Assembly: GCA_023548195.1 (NCBI GenBank)
Contig: JAJHZJ010000121.1
Span: 6,290,058 to 6,354,057 of the forward strand
DNA: 64,000 bases
Reading direction: 5' to 3'
Source of the DNA: Bettongia penicillata ogilbyi
Taxonomy: Eukaryota; Chordata; Mammalia; Diprotodontia; Potoroidae
Of this stretch, positions 22,986 to 32,945 are shown piece by piece. The notes below the pieces were generated by a model. It did not search any database and was not told the origin of the DNA. It was given only the letters and a program-made list of their open reading frames with translations. Position numbers and translations under genes: made by a program. Every line of letters begins with the position of its first letter. Positions within the stretch are counted from its first letter, which is position 1.

Positions 22986-23034
22986 GTGATTGATTAGTGA
23001 TAAGGACTACCACTTTTATAGTGATGCATGGTTA

Positions 23035-23145
23035 TGAGCTCTAAGCTACTTTTGACTCTTTCTTCACGTTTGCCTTTTGCATCTAATCTCCAAATCTGTC
23101 AGTCCCATAACTTTACCTCAATAGCCCTTAAATTCATCTGGAAAG
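23035..23145 (+). mobile_element. L2 fragment
   Basis: ATCTCCAAATCTGTCAGTCC and ACTTTACCTCAATAGC resemble the L2 block upstream of its 3' UTR. Confidence 0.45.
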
Positions 23146-23159
23146 TTTGCCCATTGAAA

Positions 23160-23375
23160 TAGGAAAGGCACAAGAATTGCATTTCAGAGTTCTGGATTCA
23201 AATCCTAGCTGTGACAGTTACTAGGCATATAAAATCTGGGTAAGATCAATTTAAACTTAAGTCTTGGTTTCTTCATCTATAAAACGGAATTGATATGATT
23301 GTCCTATCTACTTGCCATGGGTATTATGAGTAATTTTTTTGTAAACTTTAAAAGATAAACATGCAATATTGGTTC
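23160..23375 (+). mobile_element. CORE-SINE (MIR/THER-like)
   Basis: GAGTTCTGGATTCAAATCCT, CTTGGTTTCTTCATCTATAA, GGGTATTATGAGTAA in order. Confidence 0.65.
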
Positions 23376-23379
23376 CATT

Positions 23380-23700
23380 TCCTTTGCCATTATCCTAGTT
23401 CACCACCTTGTCCTCTTCTAGAATAATGCAAGAACCTAATTTGTTTTAAAAATCCAAGTCCTCTGTATGTTAATCCATCCTATATACTATTCCCAGAGCC
23501 TGATTTCAAGACTAGAAGGGAGCTTAAAGATCTACTCATTGAGCCTATATCTACACAAGCATCCCCACTGCTACATCTTCCATTTGGGCTGTCTTCCCTA
23601 TTAGAATGTCAGTTCCTAGGGAGCAGCAACTGTCTTACTTTTTCTGTTTGTATAACCAGAACTTAGAAGAGTACTTTACACATCATGAGTATTTAATATT
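23380..23700 (+). mobile_element. L2 3' part, interrupted
   Basis: L2-like text at 23380-23490 and the terminus at 23590-23700 (AGAATGTCAGTTCCTAGGGA, GAGCAGCAACTGTCTTAC). A different piece of about 70 bp sits between. Confidence 0.55.
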
Positions 23701-23702
23701 TT

Positions 23703-23730
23703 CATTCATTCACTCATTCATTCATTCAAA
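23703..23730. repeat. Short (ATTC)n repeat
   Basis: CATTCATTCACTCATTCATT-type tetranucleotide directly after the L2 terminus, as is common at L2/CR1 ends. Confidence 0.7.
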
Positions 23731-23739
23731 GTGATCTCT

Positions 23740-23905
23740 TAGCCTGTGCTTCCAAACTTCCACTGATGAGGAATCCACTACTCCCCAAGTCAATCTAATC
23801 AGTCTAAATCTGTCCCTCAGCACTTTCCATTTATTGCTTTAATATTTGCCTTTTGGATCTAAATAGATCAAGTCTAATCTCACGTTCACCCAAAAGTGAG
23901 CTGGA
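23740..23905 (-). mobile_element. CR1/L3 3' UTR fragment
   Basis: AACTTCCACTGATGAGGAAT, CCACTACTCCCC and AATCTGTCCCTCAGCACTTT match the antisense CR1 3' region that is also present at 43.4 and 56.2 kb. Confidence 0.55.
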
Positions 23906-24024
23906 GCTAGCTCGTATAAACTAGTGAAAGCTGATTATGAAATTTACATTGTGAACATTTATCCCTTGGAAATGCTACAAATCATGTCCTGATTTGTTGT
24001 TTTGTTGATTACCTAGACTTAGAG

Positions 24025-24205
24025 GTCATTTCCAGTCATTCTGATCTATATCTTCTCCCTGGATCCAGATGGTTCTGGAGGAGAAAGTGAGGCTGGTGCC
24101 TTTGCACAGTCCTTCCTCACTTAAATCCAATTCACTTGCAAGTCATGGCATCACTTTCCTGATGTTATAGTCTTCTTCAAGATCAAAAAAAAAATAACAA
24201 TCTAG
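24025..24205 (+). mobile_element. RTE-type 3' tail fragment (truncated SINE or RTE end)
   Basis: CATTTCCAGTCATTCTGATC, GGAGAAAGTGAGGCTGGTGC and CACTTGCAAGTCATGGCATC repeat the tail of the SINE at 19.0 kb. It ends in an A-rich AAAAAATAACAA sequence. The tRNA head is missing. Confidence 0.75.
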
Positions 24206-24419
24206 ACTTAAGAAAGTGATGGAGAAAATGTCAATACTACAAATTAAACTTAAAATGCGTCTTGTGTACATATTTTTTTTTCTTCAGAGAGCTATTTATT
24301 AATCATTTGCCAGCATACTAGTGTTTTCTACCAGAGAGTTGTCATATGCTTAAGGACTGCTATTATGCCCCATTCTCCAATTGTCTCTTCTTATTAATAA
24401 AGCCACCTCTTAGGGGAGG

Positions 24420-24650
24420 TGCAAGGGAACATTTATTAAATACTGCGTGCCAGGCTCTGTGCTAAGCACTTTATAAATATTTTCTCCTTTGATCCTCACA
24501 ACAACCCAAGTTTATTATCCCTATTTTTACAATTGAGGAAACTGAGTCAGACAAAAATTAAATTACTTGCCCAGAATTACACAACTAATAAGTAGTTCAA
24601 GCTGAATTTGAACTCAGGTCTTTCAAATCAATTTCCTATTGCAGCCACCA
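24420..24650 (-). mobile_element. Antisense CORE-SINE, near full length, inside CR1
   Basis: GTGCCAGGCTCTGTGCTAAG, TTTTTACAATTGAGGAAACT, TTGCCCAGAATTACACAACT and TGAACTCAGGTCTTTC in order. CR1 text lies on both sides (23.8 and 24.7 kb). Confidence 0.75.
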
Positions 24651-24654
24651 GTCC

Positions 24655-24990
24655 ATTTTCCACCCTGGTGACCCAGTTCTATCCTTTCAAATGTTACTCC
24701 CAGAACTGAGCATGATAATCCAGTATAGTCTGACTAGAGAAAAGTGAAATGAGACCATCACCCTATCTATCATTCATTCTGGATGCTGTGTTTCTCTTAG
24801 GATTGCTTTAGTTTTTTGTTTGCCATGTCATGCTGTTGACTCATATTAAAATTTATCTTCACTTGGTCTGGCCCTGAGATTCAATCTGTGTAGGGAATTC
24901 CTGCTGAGTAAATCCCTACCAATTCATTGATTTTTATCTCATAGTCCACTAAAAACACAGATCCTTTGTACATAAACTATTGTCTAGTCT
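24655..24990 (-). mobile_element. CR1/L3 fragment
   Basis: CCAGAACTGAGCATGATAAT, GTCTGACTAGAG and GCCATGTCATGCTGTTGACT correspond to the antisense CR1 3' region (target phrases: competing-site and 'Cys-rich' 3' UTR text). Probably the continuation of the 23.8 kb piece. Confidence 0.6.
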
Positions 24991-25189
24991 CACATTCCCA
25001 TCCTGCCCTTAGACTTCTGATTTTTTTTAATCCAATCCTTACAGAATTCTTATGAAATTTTAGGAAATTCCACTCATCACTGAAACTGGCAAGTGTTTGA
25101 CCATCAGTTTCCTCAATCCCAATAACAATGGGGATATTTAACTTTTGAGAAAAAGATAGATGCTTGCTGAATTCAAGTTCCTCCAATGA

Positions 25190-25345
25190 CAAAATTCACT
25201 ATGTGACCTTGCACCAGTTGCTTAACTTCTTAGTGGCCCCAGGGAACTCTCCAAGATTATAAATTGAAGAATAGGTGTGGGTATGCATTGCTAAAAAGGA
25301 TTTCCTCAATGGGAGCTCCCTATAATGATGAAATAATTAAATCAC
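25190..25345 (+). mobile_element. MAR-type SINE, 3' half
   Basis: GTGACCTTGCACCAGTTGCT, GGGAACTCTCCAAGATTATA and GGAGCTCCCTATAATGATGA. The distinctive ending, TGAAAT followed by ACAGGTC, recurs at 46.9 and 49.8 kb and in antisense at 32.0 kb. Confidence 0.7.
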
Positions 25346-25350
25346 AGGTC

Positions 25351-25458
25351 TAATACATATACATATATACAAATACATGTATTATATCCATGCATGTATA
25401 TATTCATATGATTTGTTATATTTTGCAGACTAAGATAAAATTTCAGGTGCCACTGAAG

Positions 25459-25495
<37 letters not shown>

Positions 25496-25497
25496 TA
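25351..25497. repeat. (CATA)n then (TA)n low-complexity
   Basis: ATACATATACATATATAC units up to 25410 and a pure TA run at 25464-25491, separated by ordinary sequence. Confidence 0.85.
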
Positions 25498-25569
25498 ATG
25501 TTATGATATATTATTCAATAGATTACATCATATCATGGTATTCTTTTGTATGTATGTATTTACATCTTT

Positions 25570-25715
25570 CAGACTTGTTATTTCATTGGAATAGGCAATT
25601 CTAACGTAGCTTACAGTTTTAGAGAGTAGTTGGAGAGCAATGAGTGATTTCCCCATGGTCACACAGCAAGTACATGGCTAATAAAGAACTTGAACTCAGT
25701 TCTGACTCCAAACTG
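25570..25715 (-). mobile_element. Antisense CORE-SINE, decayed
   Basis: TTTCCCCATGGTCACACAGC, AAGTACATGGCTAATAAAG and TTGAACTCAGTTCTGACTCC are the antisense SINE middle and head. Confidence 0.6.
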
Positions 25716-25864
25716 GATCTGTATGCATTAAAACAGTGTCTTTGTCTCTATATCTGCCTCTCCCTGTCTTGGTCTCTGTTTGTCTCTCTCTTTTTTCTCT
25801 CTCAGAGTAGCATGTAAATATGTTATTTTTGTCACTAGACTTTAAGTGAAGTATCTCCTTCAAA

Positions 25865-26075
25865 GACTCTGGGTTCTTAACCTGAGATCCATGAATTCCA
25901 TTTACAAAATAAATTTGATATTGTGTTGCAGTATAATTGTTTGGTTTTTTTGTAATCCAAAGTATTTTATTTTATGCATTTAAGAACATTTTCCTGAGAA
26001 TATGTACATAAGCTTCACCAGACAGACTGCCAAAGGGGCCCATGACATATCAGAAAGTTTAAGGGTTACAAGATG
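25865..26075 (-). mobile_element. Ancient interspersed repeat, inverted relative to 16.6 kb copy
   Basis: GGGTTCTTAACCTGAGATCC at the left and GAAAGTTTAAGGGTTACA at the right look like imperfect terminal inverted repeats. The interior TTCACCAGACAGACTGCCAA is the complement of the 16.6 kb copy. Likely a non-autonomous DNA transposon; the family name is unknown to me. Confidence 0.55.
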
Positions 26076-26084
26076 GATAATAAA

Positions 26085-26215
26085 GGTAAACAGAGGTTAA
26101 GTGACCTGTCCAGGGTCACACAGCTAATAAGTATTTGAAGACAGATTTGAATCTAGGTTTTCCTGATTCCAGGTCCAGTTTCTCTATCCACTGAGCCACA
26201 TAGCTGCCTCCTGGT
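26085..26215 (-). mobile_element. Antisense tRNA/CORE-SINE head
   Basis: GACCTGTCCAGGGTCACACA, TTCCTGATTCCAGGTCC and TCTCTATCCACTGAGCCACA, ending TAGCTGCC: the reverse of a complete SINE head. Confidence 0.8.
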
Positions 26216-26620
26216 ACTATAGGATAGCTTAACATTAAAATTTCTTCCTAGCAGCTGAACTTCAGTTTTATATGTCAAAGGACTATTTCAGTTTTTCCTA
26301 GTTGCTGGAAGTTTAAAGAATCATTTCTGTAATTCTCTTCCTTCCCAAACAATTCCTCCTAGATTTTACTACCTCACAGACAAAAGTAGGACAAAATTAG
26401 GAGGAGAACAAGAGTGAGTTACATGCTTAAGAGGAAAAGCAGTGAAGTATGCAGCACAGATGTCCAACACCCTGCTCCCAGGCAAAGGAAGCCCACAACA
26501 CTCCCAAGTGATGCCTGAATCAGACTGAAATATAATGAGGAAATTTTGAAGTAAATAAAAATACAGTAAAAACAGACAGCATTAAGTGATGTCTTTCTGA
26601 AGGCATATTCAGGCTGCAGA
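26216..26620. other. Repeat-poor stretch
   Basis: No gene and no recognised repeat. Moderately A-rich. Confidence 0.4.
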
Positions 26621-26624
26621 GTTT

Positions 26625-26835
26625 GAGGCCATTGGTGTAGAGGCTACTGGGCTTGATGCCCTCAGCACTCAGGTTCGAATTCCTCCTCAGATACTTACTA
26701 GCTAGTGACTCTGGTCAAGCCATTTAACTGCTCTCTGCCTCAGTTTTCTTATATGCAAAGGAACTGGATAAAAGAAGATGGGTTTTGTGGACTTTAAAGT
26801 CCTTTCTAGCTCAAAATCTATGCTACTATATACAT
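26625..26835 (+). mobile_element. CORE-SINE (MIR/THER-like)
   Basis: TCAGCACTCAGGTTCGAATT (keeps a tRNA-like GGTTCGAATTC), TCTCTGCCTCAGTTTTCTTA and TTAAAGTCCTTTCTAGCTCA. Confidence 0.75.
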
Positions 26836-27064
26836 TTGTAGGTACCTCTATACCCAATAAGTCACAATTCAAAACTCAAGAAAATAAAGATATAGAGCAG
26901 GGACTAGATTTGTGAAATGATTTGAATTCCAGTGAATTTGTATGACCTTATGTAACTGAGTGAACTAAAAAGTTATTCTAAAGCTCTTTCTTAAAGAGTC
27001 CTGCATTAATTATCTGAACAAAGGCCTTTCTCCTTCTTCTTAACTAGTTAGATGGCATAGTTAC

Positions 27065-27320
27065 AATAATGATAATTTAGTTTGCTATGTGCCAAGCACT
27101 TTACAATTATTATCTCATGTGATCCACACAACCACCCTGGGAAGTAGGTACTATTATTATATTAGGTCAAATATAGTAAGATATCACATTTTACAGATGG
27201 GGAAACTGAGACAAAAAGAAGTTAAATAATTTGCTCAGGATCATAGGTAGCATCTGAAACCAGATTTGAACTCAGGTCTTCTTGACTTCAGGCCCACTAC
27301 TCTGTCTACTGTGCCATCTA
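27065..27320 (-). mobile_element. Antisense CORE-SINE, near full length
   Basis: CTATGTGCCAAGCACTTTAC, CATTTTACAGATGGGGAAAC, TTGAACTCAGGTCTTCTTGA and TCTGTCTACTGTGCCATCTA in order. Confidence 0.8.
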
Positions 27321-27324
27321 ATAT

Positions 27325-27425
27325 AAGAAATAAGCAAATATTAAGCCCCTACTATGTGTCAAGAGCTGCGCTAAACACTTTACAAATATATTCTCATTTG
27401 ATTTTCCCAATAACCCTGTGAGGAA
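27325..27425 (-). mobile_element. Antisense CORE-SINE 3' end
   Basis: CCCCTACTATGTGTCAAGAG, GCTAAACACTTTACAAATAT and CCCAATAACCCTGTGAGGAA. A second copy directly beside the previous one. Confidence 0.7.
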
Positions 27426-27429
27426 GGTG

Positions 27430-27625
27430 TGAGGGCTGGAAGTACAGTCAAGACTTACTGGCTATGGGACATTGGACATTTCACTTAACTCTGTCTGCCT
27501 CAACTCTGTTTGCTTAAATAAGAGCAGCTATCTCCCAGGGTTGTTGTGAAGATCACGTAAGATAATTAAAATGTGCTTTGCATTATAGTACTATAGAAAT
27601 ATTAGCTATCATTATTATGGTTTGT
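27430..27625 (+). mobile_element. CORE-SINE (MIR/THER-like)
   Basis: TACTGGCTATGGGACATTGG, GGTTGTTGTGAAGATCACGT and ATAGAAATATTAGCTATCAT. It faces the two antisense copies on its left. Confidence 0.75.
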
Positions 27626-28395
27626 GGTAGGAGTTAAAAAAGGATTGACCCTACTTTCCCAGGACTCATTTAGGTTTAGTTTAAGGTAGGGAAGCATCAT
27701 TCTCTCTCCAATTACCGACTGCTAAAAATTAGAATAGGTCTCTGAATCCACAGTGAGAAAGTTGACACAGAGAGAGAAGCAGAAATAGGACAGCGGTCTC
27801 TCTCCCTGACCCCTTCTTCTGATAAAGTGAGGATAGAGAGCCATAGATGTTCCTTTCCTTTTCTAGGCCTGGTCTTACAAATAAATGAAGCATGAAATGT
27901 GTGTGGCATGATCTGTGGAAAAATTCCCCACCCAGAAATATCTCCTGAAATTCTAGATTAGTAGAGCTTATTAAGTGTTTATAGAATAAGGAAGTAATTC
28001 TTGTGAGTTAAATAGGGCTATAAATTTACCAATACAAATTGAGATTTGCCTATTTTATGCATTTCTAAGGCTATATTTTTGACAAAATCTTTATGTAGCC
28101 TGCTTCTTAAACTGTTCTATTATGCTCACATGTATTTAAAATAGCAGTTTTCTCTATTATTGGAATTGTTGCACCTATTTAGTACATAAATTCATAGGAG
28201 CACATGTTTAGCACAACATATGATGCTAAACAAATTCTCATTGAGTTCAGGTGAATTCAGCCAAATCGAATGAGGTGAAAACTTAGAGCCCAAAACCTTC
28301 TCTGTGTGGACACAGATTCTGGAACTGGGTCATTTTGGGGGGTGGACTTTTGTATGCAGAGTTTTCAGGAATTCTTATTTGCATCAAGCGAGACT
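27626..28395. other. Unassigned stretch
   Basis: About 0.8 kb without a recognised repeat or exon. The 65-codon - frame at 27712-27909 has no known motif. Confidence 0.4.
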
Positions 28396-28399
28396 GCTG

Positions 28400-28490
28400 T
28401 CGTGGTTAGCTCAGACTCAAAGAGAGTTAAGTTCAAACCACACTGATGAAACATACTGGCTGGTTGACCTTACGTAGGTCACTTGTTTTT
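28400..28490 (+). mobile_element. Degenerate SINE head
   Basis: TAGCTCAGACTCAAAGAGAG and GTTGACCTTACGTAGGTCAC retain the SINE order; truncated by the sequence that follows. Confidence 0.4.
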
Positions 28491-28633
28491 CTTTTTCTCT
28501 TTGCATCACCAATAGTCAAGAGTCAGCACACTGTCAGCAAGGAGTAATTGTTCATTCATCCGTTCAGTCACTCGATGTCTTAGGCAACTGTTTAAAACTG
28601 TAAGTTTCAGAGCAGTTGTCAATATGCATTGGC

Positions 28634-28673
<40 letters not shown>

Positions 28674-28722
28674 AGAGACAGAGAGACAGAGAGAGAGAGA
28701 AAGAGAGAGAGAGAGACAGAGA

Positions 28723-28754
<32 letters not shown>

Positions 28755-28872
28755 CAGAGAGAGAGACAGAGAGAGAGAGAGAGACAGAGAGACAGAGAGA
28801 GAGAGAGAGAGAGACAGAGAGAGAGACAGAGAGAGAGACAGAGAGAGACAGAGACAGAGAGAGAGACAGAGA

Positions 28873-28907
<35 letters not shown>
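28634..28907. repeat. (GA)n/(GACA)n purine-rich tract, about 270 bp
   Basis: GAGA runs broken by GACA units every 6-20 bases. Open frames of about 100 codons on both strands here are only Arg-Glu and Ser-Leu read-through of the repeat and are not genes. Confidence 0.98.
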
Positions 28908-28984
28908 TCCTTCACAGGAACTTGCTGCACCATTGAATTTCATCTAATCTGAAGTGATCTACTTGTGCCATGTAATAGTGAGAA

Positions 28985-29170
28985 AAACAATGAGGTTAAA
29001 ATCAAGAGTCGAAGCCAAGTCATCCGGATTCAATATATGCCTCTGCTACCTACAACCTATTTATGACCTTGGCAAAGTCATTTAACCACTCTCTGACTCA
29101 ATTTCCAAATTATCATGATGGGTTAGGTGACCTCCAAAGAACCGTCTACTCTTAAATCTATGATCATTTA
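28985..29170 (+). mobile_element. CORE-SINE (MIR/THER-like), decayed
   Basis: TATGACCTTGGCAAAGTCAT, TTAACCACTCTCTGACTCAA and TAGGTGACCTCCAAAGAACC. Confidence 0.6.
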
Positions 29171-29194
29171 GGGTATGTTGAGAAAACTGATGTT

Positions 29195-29315
29195 AAAAGA
29201 ACCAAAGGGTCTTTCCCAAGGTTATATGGTTAATAAATGACAGAGCCCTAATTTGAACCAAGGTTCTCTAACTCCAAAATGATGTTCTTTCCACTACACT
29301 AAGCTGCCTTTTAAA
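29195..29315 (-). mobile_element. Antisense CORE-SINE head
   Basis: TTTGAACCAAGGTTCTCTAA, TCTTTCCACTACACTAAGCT and GCC: the reversed SINE head. Confidence 0.65.
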
Positions 29316-30790
29316 AAATATTCAAAAACAGAGGTGATATGACTTCATTAAGAAAGTTTTCAGACCTAGGTTGGAGTATAAAACAATTTCAGTAGCAGTA
29401 AATTATTGTTATCGATCATGTCCTTTACAAGAAAGTGGAAGTCTTTTTCAAGAATCATGTATTTCATAAAGTAGGAATTTGACAGAAATGGATAGTTAAC
29501 AGTAAATTTTAAAATGCAAAGATATTTACCGAAATGTTGTTAAAAAGACATCAAATGATCTCTCTAAAGCTAGGGTAATTGACACAATGTGGTGGCTGGC
29601 TTTCTAAAAAAATTAATAAAAGATTAATTAAAAAAGAAGTCAGAGGTGGGTTGTAAATGGATTGTAGGCTTAGAGGACTCAGTGATAAGCCTCACCTGGC
29701 CAGGCAGAACACATTGCAGGACTTATGATGAGAGCAATAATCCATCACCCACCCAATCGATCAACAAGCATTTATCAAGCCTATACAATATGCCTCAGAA
29801 AATCCTTCATTTTTCTGAAATGAAAGCCAAAGAAAATGTAATTCACTAAAATTCACTGAGCATTTCAGCATATCTTTTTTCTCAAAACAGACCAATCTTT
29901 AAAGGTGGCAGGTGCACTTTCTGCACCGTTTTCTCAGAGTGAATTTTCCCTCTCCAAACACACCTGTGTGACAAACTGGGTTATAGCAGATTTTAGTTAG
30001 TACTTGTGCCAAGATGCCCTGGGCAGATTAATTAAATATGATTTGTTGAGTTAAGACTTTGTGCCATGATTGATTCTTACCATTTTGATAAAACCCAGTT
30101 GGTCACAACTATATTTGTTCAGTTTAATCTACAAAATACCTTTAACTGGCTAATTTATACACATAATTTTTTATTGTCAGAAACACCTCTCTATGTGTCA
30201 ACATAGATTTGAATTCTTAAATGTGTTTGTCATTAGATAGAAAAGAAATTACACAACATTAAAATTACATCCTACCAGAGTGGGAACATCAAACTAGAAG
30301 ACAGAGTTGATTTCATACCAGCAAGTACTGCCACTGCACATGTTGTCCAGTAAAGTTTTCCTTATTTAGTTGGTGGGTACCGACTAAATGATGTGTATTG
30401 ACTCAACTGTTGGATATCCCTTCTCATCTCTCTACTACAACTTAAGCTGAAGCTTTTAAATATTACATACTCCATTTTTAATATTCCAATGGATCTATGA
30501 TCTCATGTTTTTGGACATTGCCACTAATAATGCCCAATATCAGTCAACCATGTCTACCAATCTTTCATTATACTTATCTATATCCACATCCATAAGTTCA
30601 CCACTACTACTTAATGTACTTGGAGCCTTCCTTCATTGCCTTGAGTAGACCAATTAACTACATAAAGTGATTATTCAAAATAACGAGTTTTATGTAATTT
30701 CCAAAACTTAATTGAGAATATTGTATCTAATCAGCAGGAAGTTTCCTTACCATTCAAACCAATCTCTTTCCCCAGCTTCCCTACTTTTTT
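29316..30790. other. Repeat-poor stretch with possible conserved non-coding segments
   Basis: About 1.5 kb with almost no recognised repeat apart from a short L2-like word near 29760. No exon found. The part at 29880-30180 has low decay signs and homeodomain-like words (ATTAATTAAATATG). Confidence 0.4.
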
Positions 30791-30794
30791 CAGT

Positions 30795-31540
30795 GACAAT
30801 GATGGGGTTCAGACTCTGGGAACTTCCTTGAGCTCCCCTGGAATCTCCTCACTTAAACTGACCTTTCATACTCAAATTGAGCTCTCCCTGTATCTCCCCA
30901 CTTAATCTGGCCTTTCTTACTCAAATCTAATCTTCCTTTTTGTTCTGGCAGTCTCAGGAAGCCCGTGGGTTTTTGATTATCATTTCAGGTCTCCTGCATT
31001 CCCCACCCTTGATCCCATCAAAACCCCAGTCCCAGGCTGCTCACCACTCCCATCAAGATATGTATCCATTCTCATACTTCCCCCTATCAAGAGATCTCTG
31101 GATTGCCCCACCTGCTTCCCACCCAAACCCCCCATTGTCTGATCTCTCCTGCTAGAGTCCAGCTATTTCCAGCCTTTGACCCTCCTTGGACTTCTCCTCA
31201 AGACCCTTCCTAAACCCCTCCTCCCATCACCCTGGACTACCAGGCCACCCCCACCCCTCATACCTCCTATAGTCTTTTCTGTATTTAAGTTCCATCTTGC
31301 CTCCATGAAGGCGCTCAGATTCAATCTAGCTCAGACTCTGTCTAGTTGGATTCTATCTGGCCCGCTTGTGAATACAAGTGTTACTAATGCTTAGGTTCTG
31401 TAAGAGGCAACCCAATTAGGCGAATCCTTAATAAACTTTGTTTTCTTTGACTTTAAGAAGGCTTGAGTCGAATTCATTCGAGCACGACCCGGACTGTCTG
31501 TATTTTGGGGTCCTGAGCATCCTTAAACCTCATCTACACC
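30795..31540 (+). mobile_element. Solo LTR-like element (endogenous retrovirus), borders uncertain
   Basis: C-rich U3-like text leads to a TATA-like GTATTTAAG at 31281-31289. A polyadenylation signal AATAAA lies at 31430-31435, then a U5-like end (TTTCTTTGACTTTAAGAAGG, GCACGACCCGGACTGTCTG). TATA and AATAAA are about 145 bp apart, as in a retroviral R region. No primer-binding site or internal viral sequence follows, so it reads as a solo LTR. The clade is not determined. Exact TG/CA ends and target duplication were not found. Confidence 0.65.
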
Positions 31541-31799
31541 ATAATTCTTTTCCTTCAGGCTTCCATGATAATAACACTAAGGTATCTTTGTCTTTTTCTT
31601 CTGCATCATCTTTCATATCTAGTCTGTCACTTAGTTCTATAATTTCTTTCTGTGAAGGGCTCTCTGAATTTATCCCTTCGCCACTCCTAACAACACCACC
31701 TCAAACTTCTGCTTGGATGGCTTCAACAGATTCTTATGAAGCACCCTTCCTCTTGTTTGTTATCTTGATATTCCTGCCAATTAAATTTTTCTAAAAAGA
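31541..31799. other. Unassigned stretch
   Basis: The frame at 31438-31794 is open but begins inside the LTR-like element and is not convincing as a gene. Confidence 0.35.
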
Positions 31800-31945
31800 T
31801 ATTTTGAAATTCATTCATTTCCTTGCTTGATAACCTATGATGGCTCTCTTTGGCCAACAGCTAAAATCTAAATTCTTCCTGACTTGCAGTGACTTCCATC
31901 ACCATCCGACTGTATTTTTCCCACTAGTCCTCAGTATAGTAGCCT
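31800..31945 (+). mobile_element. L2 internal fragment
   Basis: ACCTATGATGGCTCTCTTTG, AAATCTAAATTCTTCCTGAC and TGACTTCCATCACCATCC resemble the L2 block before its 3' UTR. The rest resumes at 32.6 kb. Confidence 0.55.
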
Positions 31946-32009
31946 GAATTATGCTGAAAAAGGTGTTACTTCCTACAGTACAATGCAGAGAGAGTGCTAT
32001 TGTTATTTT

Positions 32010-32205
32010 GATCAGGACCTGTGGTTTAAGGGCTGTGGGAAACTCCCAGAGTAGAAATTCCCTCAACCAACGCAAATCAGAAATTCAATTAAAATTTCTA
32101 GTTTCAAAAAGTTGCCTGGAGCACCGAGCAATCAAGTGAATTGTGTGTTATCATATAACTAGTATGTTCAGCAGCAGGACTTGAATTCAAGAAATGATGT
32201 ATTTT
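32010..32205 (-). mobile_element. Antisense MAR-type SINE inserted in L2
   Basis: GGACCTGTGGTTTAAGGGCT, GGGAAACTCCCAGAGTAGAA, AAAGTTGCCTGGAGCACCGA and AGCAGCAGGACTTGAATTCA. It reads as the reverse of the SINE at 46.7 kb and lies between two L2 pieces. Confidence 0.7.
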
Positions 32206-32565
32206 ACATTATTTCCAAAAAATAATTGAGAATATTTAGCTAATCAGCACAGAGTTTACTTTTCATTTTAAACAAGTCCCCTTTTCTGACTGGAAAGCTA
32301 TGCCTCCAGCCACAGCATCATGTTGCCTCTCATTTTTGATATTATTATTTCCTGTAAATACACATTTTAATGACAGAAAAGTATGTCTTCCATGTCACAT
32401 AAGCATTTATTTTTTCATGACTGAAGTTACATGTGTTTCACCAAAGATTCCATATCTCCAAGGAATAAAAACAAAGGGTATGATTTTCACCTTATTTAGG
32501 AAGTGGATGGAAGGGGAAGGACAATTTTCAAATTGCTAAAGGAAAACTTTGGAACTCTGCTTTAG
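32206..32565. other. Unassigned stretch inside the interrupted L2
   Basis: No gene recognised. The 79-codon + frame at 32300-32539 lacks family features. Confidence 0.35.
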
Positions 32566-32569
32566 GTAA

Positions 32570-32945
32570 GCTAGTCTCCCAACTCTTCCCTTCATAAACC
32601 ATGGTCAGTCTTTCCTGTAAGCCTCTGCTTGAGCTATTCCATTTCACTGGAATGCTTTCTCTGTTTCTATCCACCTAGTCAAATCCTACTCATTTTTCAA
32701 AGTTCTCCTTCTCAAAGAAGCTCTCTAATCTATCCTTCTTGGAACACCCATTAGAGAGAGAGAGAGAGAGAGAGAGTGTGTGTGTGTGGGTGTGTGTATG
32801 ACTTAAATGTGGCTGAGTGTTGCCTCTTGAATTAGACTATAAGTTCCTGAGGACAGGAAGCTTTTCATATGTATATGTGTCCCTTAGGGCACCTAAGCAC
32901 ATGATAAAGCATTTAATAAATATATGTTGATTGATAAATTGATTT
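32570..32945 (+). mobile_element. L2 3' UTR and terminus with internal microsatellite
   Basis: GGAATGCTTTCTCTGTTTCT, TACTCATTTTTCAAAGTTCT and, after the microsatellite, ACTATAAGTTCCTGAGGACA ending GCATTTAATAAATATATG. An AG/TG repeat has expanded inside it. Confidence 0.75.
32753..32798. repeat. (AG)n-(TG)n microsatellite
   Basis: AG run to 32776 followed by TG run; it interrupts the L2 3' UTR. Confidence 0.95.

Noticed and set aside
28506..28952. Open frames of 104-145 codons on both strands
   Set aside because: They are Arg-Glu and Ser-Leu read-through of the GA/GACA repeat, open in several frames at once.
30795..31540. TG/CA ends and target duplication for the LTR
   Set aside because: Several TG starts (30794, 30800) and CA ends were tried by eye. 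None gave matching flanks, so borders are left approximate.
31438..31794. 118-codon open frame with hydrophobic end
   Set aside because: It starts in the LTR-like element, crosses its probable border and has no domain. Its Ser/Phe/Leu richness follows from T- and C-rich DNA.
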